NCBI RefSeq assembly: GCF_030272615.1
Contig: NC_081410.1
Coordinates: 260,760,437-260,824,436, forward strand
Reading direction: 5' to 3'
DNA length: 64,000 bases
Source: Cryptomeria japonica
Taxonomy: Eukaryota; Streptophyta; Pinopsida; Cupressales; Cupressaceae
Both the position numbers and the translations under genes were made by a program. Below the pieces are notes generated by a model that was not told where the DNA came from, ran no database searches, and saw only the letters and a list, made by a program, of their open reading frames with translations. How positions within the stretch are numbered: position 1 is the stretch's first letter; every line of letters begins with the position of its first letter. This document shows positions 34,314 through 44,699 of the stretch, in pieces.

Positions 34314-35724
34314 TGTGCGGAAAAAGCGGGTCAATGGAACTTAAAATGTGAAAAATGAAGCTCAAAGGGACTTATCCACACACCCACAGGACTTCTTGGT
34401 GCAAGCTATGGAGTCATGAAGGATGACTTAACTTCCCAAGGTTGGTTCCATGGTTCTCTATCTCACAAGGTCCCTCAAACCAATGTCTTTGCTCTCAGAT
34501 CACTCAACAAAGTGGTTTAGGGATGACAAATGCAAGAACGAGGGATGCTTTGGTTGATTTTAACATGAGAATGCATCCTGTCTATGCATGATTCTATAAA
34601 TGCAACAAACAAGATTATAAGATGACAAGATTAGTATAAATGCTATCCTAACATGCTATATTAGTTGTATGATTTAAGCTAATGATAAAGGAATTATTCT
34701 AAGATGTTTATTAGATTAATTTCTATTGCAAAGAGAGAGTAGATGTGCTAAAATTGAGCATAAGTATGATACTAAAAGCTTGCATGGATCCTTAAAATGG
34801 AGGAGGGAGAGCTCTATTTATAGTGAAAATAGGGCAATGGATGGCCATGATTGAAAGAGTTTATCAAAGGTCAAGATTGAAAGTTTATCAATCCATGTTT
34901 GCAATTTGCACCAATGAAATGGTGACAATTGTCAACATAAGATTGGTTGAGAGGGGAGGGTGGAAATATTAAATGCCTAAGAAGACCTCATGGTTACCCT
35001 AGGTGGTAAGGGTTAAGGTTAGGTTAAGATTATCCAATGGATAAAGCTTTTACCCAAAGGATAAAGTCTTGTGCAAGGGTTAAAGGGATAACTATGGTCA
35101 AAGCAATGAATGCTTGATGAGACCCTTGGGTTAGATGAGGGTTAAGTTAGTCAAAAAGTCTCTAACCATGCAAGAGGGATGAGTTAACCATTAATGGTTT
35201 GGAAGACTTTCAAAGTTAAGTTGTTGAAGCCTTTAATGGTTTTCAAAGACTTTGAGGGTTTGAGAAGTGACTTCCCCTTGTTTAGGGATGTGACAATATT
35301 TAGGAGATGGGTTAGGCTAATTTAGAAGTGATTGGAAGAATTTAGAAGGGGGTTAGGAAGAAGGTTAGGATGGAAGTGGGAGATGTAGGATTTTGCAAGT
35401 GGATGAGGAATAAAAGGATTTAATTAAAATAAAATGTTTTATTTCAATTTGGTTGCAATTTGGGAAATTGAATAGATTAGATTTATTCAATTTGGGGTAA
35501 ACTATTAATTAAATATAAATTTAATTAAAAGTAGAGAGAATGGGTTTAATTGAATAAATGATTTATTCAATTTAAATGACATAAGTGAATTTAACTAGGT
35601 AAATTTGATAATTTACTTAATAAAATAGAAGAATGTAGGTAATTTAATTAAATTAAATTTAACTAAATAGAGGAATGAACATAAAATATTCATTTAGGAA
35701 TATGGTCATTTTTATACGTCTACA
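34314..35724 (-). repeat. Element D 5' LTR
   Basis: 1,411 bp, TGTGCGG to TCTACA on the plus strand, pairing with 17473-18885. It carries the promoter of the gag-pol transcript. Confidence 0.93.
34814..34823 (-). promoter_or_regulatory. TATA box in D 5' LTR
   Basis: CTATAAATAG on the minus strand, conserved in the other LTR. Its place, about 900 bp from the U3 end, would start transcription inside the LTR. Confidence 0.6.
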
Positions 35725-35729
35725 GATAC
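35725..35729. other. Target-site duplication of D, right copy (GATAC)
   Basis: Directly follows the TCTACA end of the 5' LTR; equals 17468-17472. Confidence 0.9.
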
Positions 35730-35893
35730 TGCTAAGAGGTTTAACAAATTCTAACCTAATGTGGATAGAATTTTGGCAGCGTGATGAGAACCGATATTGT
35801 AGAATAAATAAACTAAGGGTACCTGACCTAAAAGATCAAGATAATGCGAGAAGGAATGACTTAATTTTACCAGCATAATCAGATGAAAATAGC

Positions 35894-36216
35894 AAACCCA
35901 CCAAAAGATAGAGCAAACCTGCTATAATAGGTCACAAACCTGCTAAAACAGATCACGAACCCACTAAAACAGATCACGAACCCGCTAAAACAAACAGGAT
36001 AGATTGATTTAAGAACAAAATCAGACAGTGTGACGACCTCAAAGAAAGCAAACCCACTAAAACTGATAGCAAACCCGCTAGAACATGGTGCAAACCAGCT
36101 ATACTAGATAAGATGGACCAACTTGACTGTAAAATGAAATAGTTATATGGACTCAAAGAAAACAAACCCTCTAGAACTGAAAGCGAACCCACTAGAACAT
36201 GGTGCAAACCCGCTAT
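35894..36216 (-). repeat. Element B leader: distal phased array
   Basis: AAACCCGCTA or variants (TAGCGGGTTT in element sense) at 35894, 35915, 35936, 35957, 35978, 36050, 36071, 36092, 36165, 36186 and 36207, exact 21-nt steps within clusters. Weaker copies continue to about 36550. Confidence 0.9.
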
Positions 36217-36559
36217 ACTAGATAAGATGGACTAACTTGACTATAAAATCGGATAGCATAACAGCCTGAAAGAAAGAAAACCTGCCAGAACTGACAGTGA
36301 ACCCGCTAGAACAGGGTGCAAACCCGCTAGGAGGAGTAACAAAAACTGCTAAACTGAACTGCAAGCTAGGACTGAAAAACAACAGGTCAAACCCGTCACA
36401 ATAAGGAGCTTTGAGATGCAAACCCGTTGTTTTGCCAAATGATAGTGACTATGATAAGTATGTTAGTTATAGCTCAAATTTGGCATTATACTCGCTAAGA
36501 AAAGGCGTCAAACCCGCTATGCTAGATTGCAAACCCACTAGACTAATGTTTTGACAAAA

Positions 36560-37640
36560 GACTTTGACACCAAACACAACAAGCATAAAAGAATGACTAG
36601 AAATGAAAATAAATAGTCAAGTACTTCCTAGGATAGTCAAAGACAGTATGTGTTAAAACTCCTAGCCTAAAATACTACATTCAACCAGATAGATAGAAGC
36701 CTGATAGCATTAGCTCCACCCTCGATACACACTTCTCGAGCATGCCAAGCTTTGACTCCCTAGGTAATCACTTCCTAGTGGATTTTCTATCTCAATTTGA
36801 GGGGTACATGAGGAGTATCTTCGGTATACGTGTATCACAACACCTGAGTCAACTCATAGAAGGATGGGGCTACTAAAAATAGTTTGGCTCGTAGTGGAGG
36901 AACTTCTGGGGTAAATCAGGTGGTTATACATGCGGTGGCTAGCTAATTTAATATATATTCCAGCCTGTAGAACACATGTTTTTACACATCTACCACACAA
37001 GAACCAAGGGATTTTTACTTTCGTTAAGACCACAGAGGTATTTGCAAGGCAATACTGAGGGAAACCATCGGTATAACACAACGTCACCAGTTGATTTATA
37101 GCTTTTGCTAAAATTACAATTATTTATATAGCGGACTGAAAAAAAGTACCACTTGGGTAATTCTCTCCTCACCTGGCCTTATAGGCTACTCGGGGGGACA
37201 AGCCCTCTTACTTAGAAAAGAAAATTGAGCGTCGCTAACACTTTTCTCTTGCACCTACAACCATGAGAGCCAAAGGGAGAGGATAGTGTGTGTTAGCAGT
37301 AGGACCACTCTACAGATACACAAACGTGCAAGACACAACAAATATGGGATTCATTTTTTACTTGAATTGAAGTGTGCCTAATTATCAATAAGACACAAGA
37401 TGCAATAATTGAAAGGCGATAAAGGAAATAAAATTTTGTTTCAATGAAACCCCCTTTTCTTTAGCGGACCTACAACAAACAATTAGTGTTGAACATGTAG
37501 GGGTCTTCTTATTGCTCGATTGGCTGCACAAACGTTAGCAAAATCATACAACAACATGCAAGTTAGTTGATTAGTCAAAAAATAGCATTATGGAAAATTG
37601 ATGTAAATGATAATTGCACGATCCCCCTAAAACACAGTAC
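36560..37640 (-). other. Element B: leader between arrays, with core homologous to C and D
   Basis: No gene. At 37205-37147 (minus) the words CCCGAG, AAGGCC and GTGAGGAGAGAATTACCCAAG then TGG line up with the leader cores of C and D, more diverged. The rest is AT-rich. Confidence 0.5.
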
Positions 37641-37960
37641 AAACTTGCTATTTCAAATTAACTATAAGCAAACCTGCCATTTTAAGTGACAAACCTGCTA
37701 TTTTTAGACAAAAAGCAGATATGAAATTTTAAGAAACAACACCTAAAAATATTCCTCAAAGCCTAAATGCGAACCCACTATCCTAGACTTCAAACCCATT
37801 ATTTCGAAGTGTAAACCCGCTACTGTGTAAAAAAATGTAAAAAGCATTTACTACTTTTCCCAAGAACAAAAGTGGCCAACGTTACCTTCCGTGTGACAAT
37901 GATATTGCATTCTCGCTAGTTTGAATGACAAACCCGCTACTTCTGGAAGCGAACCTGCTA
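37641..37960 (-). repeat. Element B leader: PBS-proximal phased array
   Basis: Same word as the distal array at 37641, 37670, 37691, 37771, 37792, 37813, 37930 and 37951; most steps within clusters are 21 nt. Confidence 0.85.
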
Positions 37961-38053
37961 TTTCGTGAAATGGTGGGATTGAGAAAGTAGACCTCCGCCA
38001 TGGCGGAAATCTGCATGTAGCTTCAAAATTAGCATTAAATGACCCGTGAAGTG

Positions 38054-38072
38054 GGTCCCACCGGGCGTGCTA
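38054..38072 (-). other. Element B primer-binding site
   Basis: Minus strand TAGCACGCCCGGTGGGACC, five bases from the LTR. It equals the A site apart from likely decayed positions. Confidence 0.8.
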
Positions 38073-38077
38073 GAAAA

Positions 38078-38182
38078 TGCGTGAGGGAAAATGTGCAAGC
38101 TAAACTAAACAATTGAAATAACGAAGAAAACAACCAAACAAGCCATTAAACTCAAATGCCTCATTTTTAGAATGATAAAACT
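38078..38182 (-). repeat. Element B 5' LTR, left fragment
   Basis: Starts TGCGTGAGGG beside the PBS and is cut by the insertion of C. The last five bases (AAACT, 38178-38182) are the left target duplication of C. It continues at 53877. Confidence 0.8.
38178..38182. other. Target-site duplication of C, left copy (AAACT)
   Basis: AAACT followed by TGTAATAACC, the start of C; repeated at 53877-53881 after the other LTR. Confidence 0.85.
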
Positions 38183-39330
38183 TGTAATAACCTAAAATTG
38201 GTCATCTAAACCATGGGCCCCTAATCTCGGCAACATCACCAAGGTCCTAACCAAAGGCAATTAAATTAATCTTGAGCACATTATTAATTCTTTAATTATC
38301 AAAAATCACATGGCAAATCAACTACTCAACATTAATTAAATATTGATTTAATTAATCAAATCGTTTCCAAGAATATCATTTTGATCAATTATCCCATTTT
38401 AATTTATTAAATATCTTTGCATATTTAATTAAATTAATAAATTTGCCATTCAATCATGCAAAAATGATTAATTTATTACAAAAGATGAATTAATTTATTA
38501 CAAAGAGTTGAATTGAAACAAAACAAAAATCAAAAAAAGAATTGAATTAAGAGAGAAATCGAACTTGAGATATTATTTCTTTTTCTAAATTTAGAACTTG
38601 AAATCAGAAAAGTAATTTAATTGAATTATTGATTATTCTCTAAAATTGGAACTCAAAGCTTTTCAGAAAAAGTTCAGTTGCATTGAAAAGACCATGAATC
38701 AAATATGTGCATGGAATTATCTATTTTTATCAGATGTGCATGGAATTAATTTATTATTATTTTCCAATGCAACTTGGACTTCTAATTTGAATGCATTTCA
38801 ATTAAACTATAATTGGAATCTATCTCAAGGTTAACTCAACCCGATTTCTCAATTATTTTCAATTAATCCTAAATTGAGCTTTTTGTGATTCTCTATAAAT
38901 TCAGTCTTCAGCTCTCATTCCAATTCACCCCAGAGATTTTTGAGAACACACTTGGAGATTATTATCACACTAATTTTTCTCTGGAGTCATTGAAATCATT
39001 GTGCTTTTTTAGATTACTTGCATCCATTTTACATTCATTATTGCTTGCATCCATTATTGCTTAAATTGGTTATTATTGCTTGAATTATTCATCCATCTTG
39101 CATCCATATAGCTTAATATCCTATAGATTAAATCCTTCATCTTGGTGTAGTCTAGTCACTGGTATTGCTTATAAAAATCTGAGAGCAATCTTATACTTGC
39201 ATCTTTTAGAAGGCAATTAGTCGCTTTGCTATGGTTTATTTCTTATTGATTATTGATTACTAACCATGCATATAATGACTTAATTGAAGTGTTGTGCTTG
39301 TAGCTACAGGTTCACTTTTTCACACACACA
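38183..39330 (+). repeat. Element C 5' LTR
   Basis: 1,148 bp from TGTAATAACC to CACACACA. From 38369 on it pairs with 52900-53876, with about 20 substitutions by eye plus small indels. Confidence 0.9.
38893..38900 (+). promoter_or_regulatory. TATA box in C 5' LTR
   Basis: CTATAAAT at 38893, conserved in the 3' LTR near 53440. Transcription would start near 38920-38930. Confidence 0.6.
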
Positions 39331-39334
39331 TCTC

Positions 39335-39353
39335 TGGCGCCTACCATGGGGCC
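39335..39353 (+). other. Element C primer-binding site
   Basis: TGGCGCCTACCATGGGGCC, four bases after the LTR; same class as D. Confidence 0.85.
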
Positions 39354-39446
39354 CAAAGACTACATTTTTTCGGCCTCCAAGATTGGCTGCTTTATTTTTT
39401 TGTTATTTTCTAGGTTTCAAATTTTTCGGTTCTTCGTCCGTACATC

Positions 39447-39656
39447 TCGTACGACAATTCTTACTGGCTCAAATGACAAACTGCAGGTGTCGCACGAATT
39501 ACAAACACATTATCGTACAAGTAGACCTTCTGTCATATGAGCAGATCCTCTGTCGTACGATCAGAAATCATTTTGTCGTATGAGCCAACATATCAGCAAT
39601 CTGGTCTCATACTATACTGCATCCTGTCTCATATGAGTTAAGTGCCTATCGTACGA
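39447..39656 (+). repeat. Element C leader: PBS-proximal phased array
   Basis: Palindromic TCGTACGA or variants at 39447, 39469, 39490, 39513, 39533, 39553, 39576, 39607, 39629 and 39649. Most steps are 20-23 nt; spacers are unrelated. Confidence 0.85.
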
Positions 39657-40054
39657 TTCTGTATTTTCTAGTAAAGGAGGCAAATTTCATATTTTTTTTC
39701 ATTTTTGATTGATTATTCTGATGACTGACCCTGACTATTTATCTGTCTATCTCAGAATTTTTCACAACCTAACTAGTTTTTGTAGAACGCTTGTCGAAGA
39801 ATATGCTTGTCGCACAAAGACAATATGACTACTGATTCATTATCTTTGCAGGCTGCCTGAAGGAGAATCGACTAAACATCGTGTATTCTTTAAATTCATT
39901 TTTAGGAACCTAACTTGCTATTTGGTTAAAGAACAAATTTGTCTTTTGTGCTTTTAGAAGATTCTGAGAGGTAGGAGAGTATGCTCTTGTCTTTTTCTAG
40001 ACAATCAGAAATCCAGACCCTTGAAGCTTTTTCTTTGTTTGAGATTTGTACATC
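39657..40054. other. Element C: leader spacer
   Basis: No gene or array; AT-rich. Confidence 0.5.
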
Positions 40055-40470
40055 TTTAGCAGGTCTACCCTCCCGAGGGGTTGAAAAACTCTTAAAGCCA
40101 TTACGGCCGATGTGAGGGGAATGACCTAAGTGGGAATGGCTAGACGCCAAGTACTCCAACCCACTATAAAATAAACGTGATTTGATGAAAATCAAGTCAA
40201 CGGCAATGCTCGAGAATAGCTCTCCTTCGTACCTTCGGGTATATTAAACCTTGGTTTTCAAGGCTGGGAGACCTCTTAATTGAGTTTATACCTCGACGTG
40301 CCAAACGGATCCCTGACTAAATCCAATTTAAAATTATAAGCTACCCGGTTCATCTCCGAAAGGGGGATAATCTTTGTGCAAGAGAGATAGTAACTCTCCC
40401 AAGATACTTGTCATTTCGTGCCCCCATTAGCGTTTGGAGTCAGATAATACGACGTTGAGAATCCATTGCA
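40055..40470 (+). promoter_or_regulatory. Element C: conserved leader core
   Basis: Plus strand. 40069-40141 nearly matches the D core, including TCCCGAGGGGTTGAAAAACT and AATGACCTAAGTGGGAA. CTCTCCCAAGATAC lies near 40397, also shared. It contains short self-complementary words (CCCTCCCGAGGGG). Confidence 0.7.
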
Positions 40471-40670
40471 TGAGACTCAGCGGCCGTATTCTAATTAGCT
40501 ATTGGGTGTGTACCTGAGTCTACAAGCAAAGGTTTTCTTTCCTCACCAAATTCTTTAGGGTTTGCATGTTGCGATTGGAGTCACTATACATACTACTTGT
40601 TTTCTATGTTTTCATCTATGAAACAAAAACTGAAATACAAAAAATCAGTGAAGACCAGAAACAACTCAGT

Positions 40671-40850
40671 GAGTCGAAACTCTGTTCGTGTCAGAAACTA
40701 GTCCATCCTGAGTCGAAACTCTATCTGTGTCCCAAACCAGTCCATCCTGACTCGAAACTCTGTCCGTGTCAGAAACTAGTCCATCCTCAATCAAAACTCA
40801 GTCTGTGTCAGAAAATAGTCTATCCTGGTCAAAAATTAGTCCATATCAGA
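40671..40850 (+). repeat. 39-bp tandem array in the C leader
   Basis: Units start at 40671, 40710, 40749 and 40788 with a partial fifth (first 20 bases: gagtcgaaactctgttcgtg). 39 bp is 13 codons, and an open frame from 40566 to 40865 runs through it, giving repeats like ESKLCSCQKLVHP after a hydrophobic start (MLRLESLYILLVFYVFIYET). Coding is unproven. Confidence 0.85.
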
Positions 40851-40897
40851 ATTGGCCATACTTAGCAATCGAAAAAACTCAAAATTTCTAGGCTTTG

Positions 40898-41209
40898 TCC
40901 TATGAACAGTCGTACGAGTCTGATAATTCATCGTCCTATATCACATCCTATGTCGTACGAGTCTTCTGGTTTGTCGTTCTAGACCCAATTCTGTGTCGTA
41001 CGAGTCATTTCATTCTGTCATCTAGCTCTGTATCCTATTTCATACGAAACAGAACTGCTCTCAGTCTTTTGTCATCTTGCACATGCCCATTTCTCATATG
41101 GTACAAGGTAACAACTCGTACAAAACATAATTATTGTCGTCCTGTAGTTGCCAAATTATCGTCCAGTCCAGAAAATCTTGTCGTACGAGTCTCTGGTTTT
41201 GTCATAACA
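40898..41209 (+). repeat. Element C leader: distal phased array
   Basis: TCGTACGA-type words at 40910, 40931, 40953, 40974, 40996, 41018, 41040, 41061, 41094, 41116, 41137, 41159, 41181 and 41202. Steps are 21 or 22 nt apart from one of 33. Confidence 0.88.
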
Positions 41210-41601
41210 GAACAATCAAACTTGCCTAAAAATAGCTTACAATGACCATAATACTGATTATCATTTTCCTGAGCATTAAATAGATCAAGACAGTGTACCT
41301 CTGCCATTTGCGTTGCACAATTTGGTTGATCACCTCTCAGCTAGTTCAATCAACTACCTATCAAATTTTAGCCACTTAGATAACATCTTATACAGGATAG
41401 ATCGTTCCTAAAACTAGACTGCATCTTACACTACGCTTAGAATCAACTTGGATAATGTCTTAGACAGGATAGATCGTTCCTGAAATCAGACAAAATCTCA
41501 GTTGTTTCTCCCAAATAATACTCTAAACAGAACAACTAGCTCTAAAATTGATCTTGACCTCTGCATCACAAAACAACTCTAGGTCACACTAATCCATAAA
41601 A
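41210..41601. other. Element C: leader segment before gag
   Basis: No gene. Contains two similar stretches (cttatacaggatagatcgtt and cttagacaggatagatcgtt, about 70-75 bp apart). Confidence 0.5.
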
Positions 41602-43281
41602 ATGCCTATTCAAACTAGGAGTTCTCGTAAGAAACAAGCCAAAGGCAAAGAACAAACCTTCACTTATCAAGATAATCCATTCTATGTGAAGGATCCCCTC
41701 ACTGACATGCCATCATCATCAAGCAGACCAATTTTTGATGAACCAAAATCTCCCACTATACATGAGACAGAATACAATGATGGAAACAAAAACGACCGTA
41801 ATATTCTTGAAAATCATAATGACTCATCATCATCAAGTGAGATTGACGAAGCTGCTGAACCTCTAGAAAAAGAAATCCTTGACTGTCAGAAAGACAAAGA
41901 CTTTAGAAAAATGATGAAAACTATCATGACCCGAGAAAAGGAAGACTATTTCTTAGAACTAGCAAATCAAGGTGCCAAACTTCCTATTGGATATGATGTT
42001 TAGACACTTGTTACTAAAAGGGAAGACTCACCTATAATCATGGTAGACAAACAGTTACTAGCTTTGCAAACAGAGCTCACAGAGCTGAAGAGTAAGGACA
42101 AGTCCCCGAAACAATATTCTCTGGAAACAATATGTCCCTTTCCATTTGACAAGAATTTACACATGCCTCCATTCCCTTCACGAGTGGAAATCCCAAAATT
42201 TGACAAATATGAGGGTATCTCAAATCCTGAAGATCATGTTAGGGAATTTAGTGTTGCTTGTATGGAATTCATGCATCATCAAACGTACCTCATGCGTCTC
42301 TTCCCAAGGAGTTTAGGGGGTCAAGCAATGGAATGGTTCTCAAGTCTACCCAAAGGAATAAAAACATTCGAAGAACTAATCCAACTATTTTTACAACAAT
42401 ACTCATACAACATTCGACATCCTATGACTATGATCAATCTTTGTAATACTCAACAGAAAACAGGGGAACCTCTTCTTACTTTTCTCCAACGCTGGAGAAG
42501 GATGTTCTCTAGGTACCCACAACCTATTCCAAACTCTGAGAAAATGGATATATTTGTCAATAACTTGGTCCCCAAACTGAAATATAGCATACAAATGCAA
42601 GTACACCCATCATTTAACAAAATGGTAGGAAATGTCATTTGAATGGAAGATGTGCTCATAAAGAAGGGGGATATCACACCTTGGAAAGAAACACAAACAA
42701 GATCTAGCTCTAAAGAGAAGAACAAGTATTGGAAATTTGCCAAAGACAACAACAAGAATGTTGTTAATGATGGAGTAGTAGACACTATCAAAACCAACTC
42801 AAAATCCACAATATTCAACCTAGCTAGTGGTACACAAGCACTTAAAGCCGCTGAGATTGCAGCAAAGAATCCGCCAAAGAAAACAAAGGAATGGTTCAAA
42901 GACAAGCCTTGGCTTTCCAAACCTAAGTGTGATTTTACTCCTCTTGAAGAATCATATGAGTCTTCTTTCAAAACTTTGTTGTCAAACAACTTGATAACAC
43001 TACCAAATAACTCCAGACCATATGATCCGGATGTCAAACCAAGATGGTGGAGAGAAAATGAATACTATGACTTCCATCAGAATAAGGGTCATAACATAAA
43101 CAATTGCATGAAGCTAAAACATGAGATTCAGGATCTCATAGACGCTAGTAAAGTTGTTGTTGGGAATCATCCAACCAATGCTGATCATAAAGCATTTAAA
43201 GACCCTTTGCCTGCTTATGAACAAGGTGATTCCTCAAAGACCAAAGGAGGTGCCAAAGTAAATTATGCTTATGCCAACTAG
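41602..43281 (+). pseudogene. Element C: gag
   Basis: Starts MPIQTRSSRKKQAKGKEQ. A Ser/Asp/Glu-rich N-terminus is followed by the capsid part: ICPFPFDKNLHMPPFP, FDKYEGISNPEDHVREF, TYLMRLFPRSLGGQAMEWFS, FLQQYSYNIRHPMTM. The knuckle near 43063 reads YYDFHQNKGHNINNC, with Tyr replacing the first Cys found in D and B. Three in-frame stops (42001 TAG, 42640 TGA, 43279 TAG) break an otherwise colinear frame. Confidence 0.85.
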
Positions 43282-43296
43282 GACAACGTTATCAAC

Positions 43297-44406
43297 ATGA
43301 TTGAACCTTCACACTCAGAATATTGCAATGTGATTATAGTTCAAGATAAACCAAATGAATCACGATATGCAAAAGCTCTGACCAGATCTCAAAAGAAAGT
43401 TACCCTCCAAGGAGCTAGTTCTTCCAAACCGGCTCAAGAAACATCAAATCCAATGGCCTTGCCAAACAAACAAAAGGAATCAACCTTGGACAAATTTAAA
43501 AGATTAACCTCATCATCATCCTCTGGATACAGCGTGGTTGAACAGTTGAAAAGGACAAATGCTCAAATTTCAATTTTTGAATTGCTATAGCTCTCATCTG
43601 CTCACAAGGAAATCCTAGACAAAGCATTGCTCACTACCAACATTCCAAAAGATTTAGACATTGATCAGTTTCAGCCTATGGTGGGTCATCTAACTTCACC
43701 TCACTATTTGACCTTCTCTGAGGAAGATGACAATTCATTAAATCATCCACATAACCAGCCATTGCATATTGAAGCCATGATCCACAAACACAAAGTTAAA
43801 TGTGTTTTGATAGATGGAGGTGCAGGGTTGAATATCTGTACTTATCATCTGCTTACAAAACTAGGATTCTCTGAAAATGTCATTGATCCAGGCAAGAAAA
43901 TAACAATTAAAGCCTATGATGAAGAAGAGAGGACCTCCAAAGGTTTGGTATCATTACCAATTAGAGTGGGACCAATAGAGAGAGATGTCCTTTTCCAGGT
44001 TCTCGATATTCCATTGTCATACAATATATTACTGGGCAGGCCATGGATTCATGAAATGAAGGCAGTACCGTCAACATATCACCAATGCTTAAAGTTTCCT
44101 TATAATGGAGTTGAAGTCAATATTCTTGCTGATACAAATGTCATCTGTAATGCATTGACAAATGGTGCAGATACTTTTGTGCCTCATAATAGGGCAGCCT
44201 CTCCAAATGAAAATCCAAAAACATTGATGAAAGACTTAGAAAAGAGATTGAAGATTACAAATACCGGCATGGATGGCTACAAGATAGAACCGGTACTATC
44301 ATTAGTTTCTCTCCCTCCATCACAAAAAAAATTGGGCAAGCCATCAGAGGCTATGAGAACACAAAATTCAATTCCGAATACTACATATGATGGTCTCTTC
44401 ATATAG
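43297..44406 (+). pseudogene. Element C: aspartic protease
   Basis: Plus strand, in frame with gag. Active site CVLIDGGAGLNIC near 43801 with Asp intact, then ITIKAYDEEERTSKG, SYNILLGRPWIHEMKAVPST and YHQCLKFPYNGVEV. A TAG at 43588 lies before the domain; TAG at 44404 replaces a Gln kept in D. It continues in frame into the G-patch. Confidence 0.85.
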
Positions 44407-44517
44407 TCTTCTACCTCCTTGGCGGATGAAATAGAAGAGGATGATGTGCTTAACTGGCTCTTTAAGGAAGATAGTCCAAATGAGGAGGTACAACATTGTG
44501 AGATTTCCTCAAACCAA

Positions 44518-44655
44518 TATGGTCATGGTTAGAAAATGATTCAGCACATGCGGTACTCAGGTACTGGTCCTTTGGGCAAACAAAAAGAAGGTATTACTGA
44601 ACCAATTCAGCTACAAACCAAATCCACACATGATAAGGCTGGACTAGGATACAAT
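44518..44655 (+). pseudogene. Element C: G-patch motif after protease
   Basis: YGHG, stop, KMIQHMRYSGTGPLGK, EGITEPIQLQTKS, DKAGLGYNS. Same order and spacing as D. One stop, likely from Trp. Confidence 0.7.
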
Positions 44656-44699
44656 TCTAAAAGGACATCTGAACAAAAACATGTTTCTAATCTAAAGGA

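Larger units (their letters stand above)
17473..35724 (-). mobile_element. Element D: complete 18.25-kb Tat-type LTR retrotransposon
   Basis: Bounded by two LTRs that differ at roughly 30 of 1,411 positions by eye, with 5-bp target duplications. Order in element sense: 5' LTR, PBS, 2.6-kb leader with phased arrays, small frame, gag, protease, G-patch, linker, RT, RNase H, second RNase H, integrase, post-integrase motif, antisense PMD gene, polypurine tract, 3' LTR. It is nested in the leader of B. Integrase carries a deletion and gag a frame-shifting duplication, so it is not autonomous. Confidence 0.92.

Noticed and set aside
38078-39330. One LTR from 38078 to 39330
   Set aside because: PBS on both sides with opposite orientation is explained by C inserted in the B LTR, supported by AAACT on both sides.
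42450-43037. Minus-strand 195-residue frame
   Set aside because: Antisense shadow of gag of C; the plus strand aligns with gag of D and B.
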